The translations under genes were made by a program, and so were the position numbers. 11,902 bases of DNA from Bacteroidota bacterium (GTDB lineage: Bacteria; Bacteroidota; Bacteroidia; NS11-12g; UBA955): positions 1-11,902 of the forward strand of contig SXYY01000012.1 in NCBI GenBank assembly GCA_005788145.1. The letters run 5' to 3'. Positions 6,304 through 11,902 of the stretch are shown one piece after another; positions within the stretch are counted from its first letter, which is position 1; each line of letters opens with the position of its first letter. The notes below the pieces were generated by a model. The model was not told where the DNA came from. It was given only the letters and a program-made list of their open reading frames with translations, and ran no database searches.

Positions 6304-7796
6304 GTTTGGTTCTTTTTCAGGGGTCGAGCCCAAGATTCAACGACATTTTTCCACCCTCTCCACGGATGACTTTCAGAAACAGACTCATTGTGAAAGATAA
6401 AACAAAACAATCCCCCAAGAGATGAAACCTTTGATTTAATTAACTCACCCAAATAAATTGATTCTTCTTGAGATAAGTTTAGGTAGTTTTTGCAGGTGAC
6501 ATCCATAATACAAAAGGGAACAACGGTAATTTCTGTGGGCTGTTCTAACAAAACATCATACCAAATAAAAGGCACAGCCGAACCTGCCCTAAATCCAACC
6601 GCCTCGGGATAGCCCATACTCCAATCTGTGGTAACGCCCAATTGATTTAACAATCGATAGGAGTGGGGTATGTGAAGGTGTATGTAATGAAATCGAGCGT
6701 GCTTGGGTTTTTGGTCGATGATTGATTCCACATCAGCCATTTCCTTTTTCCATTCCGTGAGATTATTGAGGGCGTTTGATTTTTCTTGCCACGAGGGGTG
6801 AATGCCAATCCAATCGTTGTTGGTTCCGAAATGTTTCTTTAATCGTTGAAACTCTTGTGTGAGGGCTTTCTTTTTTATTTGCTTGTTCCTCTGCGTTCTT
6901 TGATTTGAAGCAAGAAGAAATAGTTTTGGGCCGAGGATTGATGTAAGACCTTCCTGTTTTTGCAGGATTTGAATCGCACCGTTGTCCATAGAATACGGAT
7001 CCTTTCCACCAAATTGAACGCGCAATCGCTCAGAAATCAATGAAGGGTTTTTAAAAACATCTCGAAGTGCGCTAGCAAATTGCGTGTAAAAAGATCGCCC
7101 TCCATATCGCAGCGCCATATCGATATCAGCCGTAGGGATGACCCGATGTTGGTAAGTGGGTTTTCGATGGAACAATGCACCCAAAAACCAGACAAGCTCA
7201 TCCACAAAGGGTCGTTCAAGAACCCCATATTGAAAAAATAGACTTTGTGCGGCAGGGTATCGACCATGTTGGTCCGGCTGGTTAGTGCTATGGTGTTTGT
7301 TGTTGGATTGCGAAATTCCCCATTGAACCTCTTCGTACCTGGAAAGGGACCAAAAAACGGTGCCAAATAGATCAAAAGGTATGATTTTCGATGTTAAATC
7401 AATGAATAAAACCTCATCACTTGTTACCGATTGGCTTTCATTGGACACTGTGGAAGTCAACCTTTCTTCAGGGAACAAACCAAACAAGGTGTTGAAAGGA
7501 AGAGGATTCACTTCGTTTTTGACCGTTATGGCATAGTTCTGATAAGCGGGTTTTTCTTGAATAGGCCTGACAAAGTTCTCTTGTAATAGTCCGTTTGAAA
7601 AAACCCAAATGACAGAATCATTGTCGTTTATCCCAATGGGTGTGGGGGTGTATGCAATTTTATGTACGGCGGGACTGTTCAGAAATTCTTCCCAATCGGT
7701 GGTTATTGAAACCGCAAACCCCAACCGGCGCAACAAAATCTCCTCCACTATGTAGTGAAGTCGCGGGGAATTTTGGTGGGTAAACAATAACACCAT
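6300..7796 (-). CDS. Polysaccharide-deacetylase-like protein (DUF7033-type, Bacteroidota)
   Basis: This protein has 498 residues from the ATG at 7796. The N-terminus MVLLFTHQNSPRLHYIVEEIL is typical of a Bacteroidota family annotated as polysaccharide-deacetylase-like with a DUF7033 N-terminal domain (from memory). Blocks visible in order are FDLFGTVFWSLSRYEEVQ (about 141-158), PTADIDMALRYGG (221-233), WIGIHPSW (329-336), HIPHSYRLL with DWSMGYPEAVGFRAG (375-405), and a late MDVT (431-434). TADID and the HPS segment could correspond to NodB metal-binding motifs 1 and 2, but the usual HxxxH is not intact, so deacetylase activity is not assured. There is no signal peptide. An earlier ATG at 7838 would overlap the divergent gmd start and add 14 residues unlike the family. 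It overlaps the next gene by ATGA. Its position opposite gmd/fcl suggests a surface-glycan or envelope role. Confidence 0.72.
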   Translation of the reverse strand: MVLLFTHQNSPRLHYIVEEILLRRLGFAVSITTDWEEFLNSPAVHKIAYTPTPIGINDNDSVIWVFSNGLLQENFVRPIQEKPAYQNYAITVKNEVNPLPFNTLFGLFPEERLTSTVSNESQSVTSDEVLFIDLTSKIIPFDLFGTVFWSLSRYEEVQWGISQSNNKHHSTNQPDQHGRYPAAQSLFFQYGVLERPFVDELVWFLGALFHRKPTYQHRVIPTADIDMALRYGGRSFYTQFASALRDVFKNPSLISERLRVQFGGKDPYSMDNGAIQILQKQEGLTSILGPKLFLLASNQRTQRNKQIKKKALTQEFQRLKKHFGTNNDWIGIHPSWQEKSNALNNLTEWKKEMADVESIIDQKPKHARFHYIHLHIPHSYRLLNQLGVTTDWSMGYPEAVGFRAGSAVPFIWYDVLLEQPTEITVVPFCIMDVTCKNYLNLSQEESIYLGELIKSKVSSLGGLFCFIFHNESVSESHPWRGWKNVVESWARPLKKNQT

Positions 7797-7808
7797 AAAT
7801 GTTTTGTG

Positions 7809-7816
7809 TAATTTTG
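7809..7816 (+). promoter_or_regulatory. Putative -7 promoter box for gmd (TAATTTTG)
   Basis: TAATTTTG matches the Bacteroidota -7 consensus TAnnTTTG exactly and ends nine bases before the gmd ATG. No TTG lies 17-23 bases upstream, so only half of the promoter is recognisable. The whole divergent spacer (7797-7825) is 29 bases and AT-rich, so any upstream element would lie inside the opposite gene. Confidence 0.4.
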
Positions 7817-7825
7817 TGCAAAATA

Positions 7826-8962
7826 ATGAAGGTTGCATTAATCACCGGTATCACCGGACAAGACGGAGCCTATTTGGCTGAATTTCTTTTGAAAAAGGGT
7901 TACATGGTGCACGGAATCAAACGTCGTAGCTCTTTGTTCAATACCGATCGGGTAGACCACATCTATGAAGATCCACACATTGAGGGTGCACATTTCAAGA
8001 TGCATTACGGTGATTTGACCGATTCAACCAATTTGATTCGCATCATCCAAGAGGTCCAACCCGATGAGATTTACAATTTGGGCGCAATGAGTCACGTTCA
8101 CGTGAGTTTTGACACACCAGAATACACCGCGAACTGCGATGCAGTGGGCACCCTGCGTTTGTTGGAAGCCATTCGCATTCTCGGATTGACCAAGAAAACC
8201 AGAATTTACCAGGCGTCGACGAGCGAACTTTACGGTTTGGTGCAAGAGATTCCCCAAAAAGAAAACACGCCATTTTATCCGAGAAGTCCTTACGCAGTGG
8301 CAAAAATGTATGGATTCTGGATTACGGTTAACTACCGTGAGGCCTATGATATTTATGCATGCAGCGGCATTTTGTTCAACCATGAAAGTCCCATCCGCGG
8401 GGAGACTTTTGTAACCAGAAAAATCACTCGTGCTACCGCTCGTATTGCTTTGGGCTTGCAGGACAAACTGTATTTGGGCAACTTAAACTCCAAGCGTGAC
8501 TGGGGCCATGCCAAAGATTATGTGGAAGCCATGTGGTTGATTTTGCAGCAAGAAAAAGCGGAGGATTTTGTTATCGCTACAGGTGTAACCACTGAAATTC
8601 GTGAATTTGTTCGCATGAGCTTTAAGCATGTGGGCGTTTCTATGGCATTTAAAGGCGAAGGCGTAGATGAAATTGGTTATGTAGATGGTATAGACGAAGC
8701 CGTTTTTGAAGCAGCAACTGGACAAAAAGGTGGTTTAGCGATAGGACAGGAATTGGTCTATGTAGATCCCAAATATTTCCGTCCAACCGAAGTGGATTTG
8801 TTGATCGGTGACGCCACGAAGGCGCGCACGAAATTGGGTTGGTCTCCAAAGCACTCTCTGCAAGACTTGGTAACCGATATGATGCAAAGCGATATTCGTG
8901 TGATGCAAAAGGAAACCTACTTGAAAGACGGTGGATTCCAAACCAAGAACTACTTCGAATAA
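7826..8962 (+). CDS. gmd: GDP-mannose 4,6-dehydratase
   Basis: This enzyme converts GDP-D-mannose to GDP-4-keto-6-deoxy-D-mannose, the first step to GDP-L-fucose and related deoxysugars, in the cytoplasm. The protein has 378 residues of the extended SDR type: the Rossmann motif GITGQDGAYL starts at residue 8, STSELYG supplies Thr132 and Glu134, and SPYAVAK supplies Tyr156 and Lys160, the same numbering as the E. coli catalytic residues. NHESPIRGETFVTRKITRA (185-203) is diagnostic of GMD. The start at 7826 is chosen because MKVALITG is the normal N-terminus; an ATG nine codons upstream (7799) would place the -7 box inside the gene. An A-rich leader, not a clear Shine-Dalgarno, precedes it. Its stop overlaps the fcl start (TAATG), indicating an operon and coupled translation. 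Confidence 0.97.
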   Translation: MKVALITGITGQDGAYLAEFLLKKGYMVHGIKRRSSLFNTDRVDHIYEDPHIEGAHFKMHYGDLTDSTNLIRIIQEVQPDEIYNLGAMSHVHVSFDTPEYTANCDAVGTLRLLEAIRILGLTKKTRIYQASTSELYGLVQEIPQKENTPFYPRSPYAVAKMYGFWITVNYREAYDIYACSGILFNHESPIRGETFVTRKITRATARIALGLQDKLYLGNLNSKRDWGHAKDYVEAMWLILQQEKAEDFVIATGVTTEIREFVRMSFKHVGVSMAFKGEGVDEIGYVDGIDEAVFEAATGQKGGLAIGQELVYVDPKYFRPTEVDLLIGDATKARTKLGWSPKHSLQDLVTDMMQSDIRVMQKETYLKDGGFQTKNYFE

Positions 8963-9903
8963 TGGAACAACACGCGAAAATTTATGTGGCTGGCCATCGG
9001 GGCATGGTGGGCTCTGCCATAGTTCGTGAGTTGGGAAAATTGGGCTACAATAACATTGTTACTCGAACAAGTGCTGAACTGGACTTGCGAAATCAAACGG
9101 AAGTAGAAGCATTTTATCGACAGGAAAAACCGGATTATGTAATCGTTGCCGCCGCGAAAGTGGGCGGTATATTGGCGAACAACAGATACCGCGCTGAATT
9201 TCTATACGACAATTTGAGTATTCAAAACAACTTGATACACAATGCATATGTGTTCGGGGTGAAAAAGTTGTTGTTCTTGGGTAGTTCTTGTATTTACCCA
9301 AAGATGGCACCACAGCCGTTAAAAGAGGAATATTTGTTGAGTGGATATTTGGAGCCCACCAATGAGCCCTATGCGATTGCAAAAATTACAGGGATTAAAA
9401 TGTGTGAAGCATATCGCGATCAGTATGGGTGCAATTTTATTTCGGCCATGCCAACGAATATGTATGGTCCAAACGATAATTATCACCCTGAAAACAGCCA
9501 TGTTTTGCCTGCGTTGATTAGAAGGTTTCATGAAGCCAAAGAGACAGGGAGCAGGGAAGTGGTTGTTTGGGGCGATGGTTCACCAATGCGGGAATTCTTG
9601 TACGCGGATGATTTAGCGAATGCCCTTGTGTACTTAATGCTAAATTACAACGAACGAGCATTTGTAAATGTTGGCTATGGTAGCGATATCACCATTGGTG
9701 AGTTGGCAAAAACCATTGGCGAGATCGTGGGTTTCGAAGGTGAAATTGTTTTCGACGCAAGCAAACCCAATGGAACACCCAAGAAATTAATGGACTCTGG
9801 TCGATTGTTCGCAACGGGCTGGAAACCCAAGACCGATTTGAACCAAGGCATCGAGTTGGCATATGCTGATTTTCTGACCAAGCACTCCGATAAAAACACC
9901 TAA
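8962..9903 (+). CDS. fcl: GDP-L-fucose synthase (GDP-4-keto-6-deoxymannose epimerase/reductase)
   Basis: This enzyme epimerises and reduces (with NADPH) the product of Gmd to GDP-L-fucose, the donor for fucosylated surface glycans. It has 313 residues. The nucleotide-binding motif is AGHRGMVGSAI (10-20), the SDR residues are Ser108/Ser109 in GSSCIYP and Tyr137/Lys141 in YAIAK, and Cys110 and His180 match the epimerase acid/base pair of E. coli Fcl with an offset of one. MYGPNDNYHPENSHVLPALI is family-typical. The ATG at 8962 is used: it shares its A with the last base of the gmd stop, and the Rossmann motif follows at the usual distance. An in-frame ATG at 8839, inside gmd, would add 41 residues with no family resemblance. 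Also known as wcaG. Confidence 0.96.
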   Translation: MEQHAKIYVAGHRGMVGSAIVRELGKLGYNNIVTRTSAELDLRNQTEVEAFYRQEKPDYVIVAAAKVGGILANNRYRAEFLYDNLSIQNNLIHNAYVFGVKKLLFLGSSCIYPKMAPQPLKEEYLLSGYLEPTNEPYAIAKITGIKMCEAYRDQYGCNFISAMPTNMYGPNDNYHPENSHVLPALIRRFHEAKETGSREVVVWGDGSPMREFLYADDLANALVYLMLNYNERAFVNVGYGSDITIGELAKTIGEIVGFEGEIVFDASKPNGTPKKLMDSGRLFATGWKPKTDLNQGIELAYADFLTKHSDKNT

Positions 9904-9908
9904 ATTTG
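9901..9908 (+). promoter_or_regulatory. Putative -7 promoter box for gap (TAAATTTG)
   Basis: TAAATTTG is an exact match to TAnnTTTG and its first three bases are the fcl stop codon. It ends 28 bases before the gap ATG, leaving room for a leader of about 20 bases that is A-rich (caaaaacaaaacc). A TTG at the canonical spacing is missing, so support comes only from the -7 match and its position. Confidence 0.4.
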
Positions 9909-9936
9909 CAAAAACAAAACCAATAGATAGAATATC

Positions 9937-10920
9937 ATGAAAGTAGCCATCAATGGATTTGGTCGTATCGGCCGTCACGCCTTCAAATTTTTGATCAACA
10001 AGCCCGGTGTTGAGGTTGTTGCGATCAACGATCTAACTGACAATGCCACATTAGCGCACTTGTTAAAATACGACTCTGTTCACGGGAAATTCCCTGGGAC
10101 CGTTTCTTCTGATGCTGAGCATTTGATTATCAACGGCATGAAAATTAAAGCCCTTGCCGAGCGCGATCCCAAAGCGTTGCCTTGGGGTGCAATGGGGGTT
10201 GATGTTGTTTTGGAATCAACGGGTATTTTCACCGATGCTTCGAAAGCGGCTATGCACTTGGAAGCTGGCGCCAAAAAAGTAGTTATTTCCGCACCGGCAA
10301 CTGGAGACGTTAAAACGGTTGTTTTGGGCGTAAATAGTGAAGTGATAGATGGTACTGAATCAATCATGTCTAACGCGAGCTGTACCACCAATTGTTTGGC
10401 TCCAATGGTAAAGGTGTTGGACGATGCATTTGGTGTAGAGCAAGGTTTCATGACCACCATTCACGCATACACTGCTGACCAAAATTTGGCCGATGCACCA
10501 CACAAGGACTTGCGTCGTGCCCGTGCCGCTGCTTATAGCATCGTTCCTACAAGCACTGGTGCTGCAAAAGCGGTTGGCTTGGTTTTGCCACATTTGAAAG
10601 GCAAATTAAACGGAAACGCGATGCGCGTGCCCATTCCAGACGGTTCTGTTACTGACTTTACTTGTACTTTGAAAACAGCTGCAACAGTGGAGCAAGTGAA
10701 CGCTGCGATGCAGGCCGCTGCGGAAGGTCCGATGAAGGGTATTTTGGAATATAATACAGATCCAATTGTGAGCATTGATATCGTAGGCAATACCCATTCA
10801 TGCATTTTCGATGCTGAGTTGACCCAAGTGATTGGCAACACTGTGAAAGTTGTGGGATGGTATGATAATGAAACGGGTTATAGCGCCCGTGTTGCTGATT
10901 TGATTGAGAAAATCGGCTAA
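9937..10920 (+). CDS. gap: Type I glyceraldehyde-3-phosphate dehydrogenase
   Basis: This cytoplasmic glycolytic/gluconeogenic enzyme oxidises glyceraldehyde-3-phosphate to 1,3-bisphosphoglycerate with NAD+. The 327-residue length is normal for the family. The N-terminal INGFGRIGRHAF is the dinucleotide-binding loop. SNASCTTNCLAP carries the catalytic Cys149, and TTIHAYTADQ carries His176. DAPHKDLRRARAAAYSIVP forms the S-loop, and WYDNETGYSAR near the C-terminus is canonical. Asn31-Asp32 after the second beta strand fits NAD preference. The gene starts 33 bases after fcl with its own putative -7 box, and a strong terminator follows 16 bases after the stop, so it can be a single transcription unit. 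Codon use and sequence look housekeeping, with no sign of transfer. Confidence 0.97.
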   Translation: MKVAINGFGRIGRHAFKFLINKPGVEVVAINDLTDNATLAHLLKYDSVHGKFPGTVSSDAEHLIINGMKIKALAERDPKALPWGAMGVDVVLESTGIFTDASKAAMHLEAGAKKVVISAPATGDVKTVVLGVNSEVIDGTESIMSNASCTTNCLAPMVKVLDDAFGVEQGFMTTIHAYTADQNLADAPHKDLRRARAAAYSIVPTSTGAAKAVGLVLPHLKGKLNGNAMRVPIPDGSVTDFTCTLKTAATVEQVNAAMQAAAEGPMKGILEYNTDPIVSIDIVGNTHSCIFDAELTQVIGNTVKVVGWYDNETGYSARVADLIEKIG

Positions 10921-10936
10921 TTGAAATGAATGTTTT

Positions 10937-10969
10937 ATAAAAAAGGGGGCCGCAGGCCCCCTTTTTTAT
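10937..10969. terminator. Strong bidirectional intrinsic terminator between gap and the DUF4403-like gene
   Basis: The inverted repeat has a 15-bp perfect stem (10937-10951 with 10955-10969) around a 3-base loop (gca). Its core is GGGGGCC/GGCCCCC flanked by A6 and T6, so either strand gives a G/C hairpin followed by a U run. It lies 16 bases after the gap stop (plus strand) and 48 bases after the end of the convergent minus-strand gene, so it can terminate both. Confidence 0.93.
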
Positions 10970-11017
10970 TGTTATCGTTTCTAAAATGCATCGAGACAGA
11001 CAGTATCTGTAAGCGAA

Positions 11018-11902
11018 TTACTCCATCGTTACTTGGATATCGCCAAGCGTCTTGGCACGAACCCACAATGCATCTTGTTGCAAGCTCCAACCACTGATTT
11101 CGAGAGATTTGAGGGTGCCTTTTAGTTTCACACCACCGTCCAAAGTTTGATTCAGTGATTCCGCAATGGATTTTTTGGTAAGGGTCATCAATTCAGACAA
11201 ATCAAACACCATCTGCTCTTCGAGTTTTTTTCGAATCGTTTCATCCATCATCCATTTGGCTGTTTTGATTAAGACGTTTTTCGTGGCGATATCGTACTCT
11301 ACATTTTTTAGCGCCAACGATGCCTTCGCATTGTCGAAAGATGGATTGCCCAACAAATAGAAAATGCCTTTTTTGGTTCCTGTAAATCCGACAGCTACAC
11401 CCAGTTTTTCTCCGGCCGGAAACAACTTCAAGGAGGTAATATTGATCTTTTCTTTGCCTAATGCGTAACTCTCCGTTTTCATGATCTCGAACAGTTGTTT
11501 TGATAGACTGTCGTAATTCATTTTTAAATCGGTGTATACCTCAAAACCACTGCCTTTTTTGTAGGGCGATAGGTTAGGCAAAGCGACCAAAGGCTTGTTC
11601 CAAGGTGTACTTTGGATTGTGGGAATCGCCGTAAGTCCAACACTGAAATTCAAGACAGAACCGTTCATATTGATTTCGCTTACCGACAAACTCTGGGGTT
11701 GATAGCGCAAGTACCCCGTCGCTGGAATTTGAATGTCTTCTTGAAGCGCTTTCCAAACGGGAAGTATGTAGGGCTTTAGATCCTGTTTTTCGATTTCAGC
11801 ATCAATCATTTTCGCCAAATTCCCCAATTCGGGACGGATTTGTCCCATGAGTACATCATTGATGTTAATTTGAGCGAAAGTCACTCTACATGGGTCAATA
11901 GG
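11018..11902 (-). CDS. DUF4403-like protein, C-terminal part (5' end outside window)
   Basis: The frame is open to the right edge: the codons from 11902 read P-I-D-P-C-R-V-T-F-A-Q, so the GTG at 11884 is probably an internal Val and the protein starts beyond the window. The visible 294 residues resemble the C-terminal half of the DUF4403 family (function unknown, usually about 450-500 residues and often exported, from memory). Family-like traits are the ILPVWKALQEDIQIPATGYLRYQPQ region, followed by alternating beta-strand segments such as INMNGSVLNFSVGLTAIP, GVAVGFTGTKKGIFYLLGNP and SLALKNVEYDI, then a helical KKLEEQMVFDLSELM stretch. There are no membrane segments in this part; a signal peptide cannot be judged because the N-terminus is missing. 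It converges on gap with the shared terminator between them. The DUF assignment is moderate. Confidence 0.6.
   Translation of the reverse strand, partial: PIDPCRVTFAQININDVLMGQIRPELGNLAKMIDAEIEKQDLKPYILPVWKALQEDIQIPATGYLRYQPQSLSVSEINMNGSVLNFSVGLTAIPTIQSTPWNKPLVALPNLSPYKKGSGFEVYTDLKMNYDSLSKQLFEIMKTESYALGKEKINITSLKLFPAGEKLGVAVGFTGTKKGIFYLLGNPSFDNAKASLALKNVEYDIATKNVLIKTAKWMMDETIRKKLEEQMVFDLSELMTLTKKSIAESLNQTLDGGVKLKGTLKSLEISGWSLQQDALWVRAKTLGDIQVTME

Noticed and set aside
8024..8383. 119-codon minus-strand open frame within gmd
   Set aside because: It is the antisense of the GMD catalytic region with no independent support.

Overview
The window looks like a chromosomal stretch from a member of the Bacteroidota, probably a Flavobacteriales-like lineage. 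This is inferred from the protein families (a menaquinone-only MenA/MenC pair, a Bacteroidota-type polysaccharide-deacetylase-like protein next to a FemAB/GNAT-like protein, a DUF4403-like protein, and an RluB-type synthase with a huge Gly/Arg/Lys/Phe-rich tail). It is also supported by start regions that lack clear Shine-Dalgarno sequences and by two exact matches to the Bacteroidota -7 promoter element TAnnTTTG just upstream of genes. Coding density is very high: no gene-free stretch exceeds about 100 bases. I see no tRNA, rRNA, IS element, CRISPR array or integration site.

Layout. (1) 1-1773, plus strand: the 3' part of a pseudouridine synthase gene, open at the left edge. The visible N-terminal ~345 residues are low-complexity, including a 27-bp/9-residue tandem repeat at 1-216 and 18-bp/6-residue FDKPRS-like repeats further on. 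(2) 7796-1840, minus strand: a compact five-gene run, in transcription order a polysaccharide-deacetylase-like protein, a FemAB/GNAT-like acyltransferase, menA, menC and an RsmF-type rRNA m5C methyltransferase. Two junctions are ATGA overlaps and one gap is 14 bases. (3) 7826-9903, plus strand, divergent from block 2 across only 29 bases: gmd and fcl, overlapping by one base (TAATG), which convert GDP-mannose to GDP-L-fucose. (4) 9937-10920, plus strand: glyceraldehyde-3-phosphate dehydrogenase with its own putative -7 box, followed by a very strong bidirectional terminator at 10937-10969. (5) 11902-11018, minus strand: the C-terminal part of a DUF4403-like protein, open at the right edge.

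How they fit together. gmd/fcl supply GDP-fucose for surface glycans. The divergent deacetylase-like/acyltransferase-like pair is plausibly also a cell-envelope module, although its chemistry cannot be read from sequence. menA and menC are two steps of menaquinone synthesis. The two rRNA-modification genes (rluB-like and rsmF-like) converge at 1773/1840. Most of the window is housekeeping. The parts most worth a second look are the repeat-built tail of the pseudouridine synthase and the deacetylase-like/FemAB-like pair. I do not see convincing evidence for an undescribed multi-gene system. Several start codons were moved from the longest possible ORF to internal ATGs, with reasons given in each entry.
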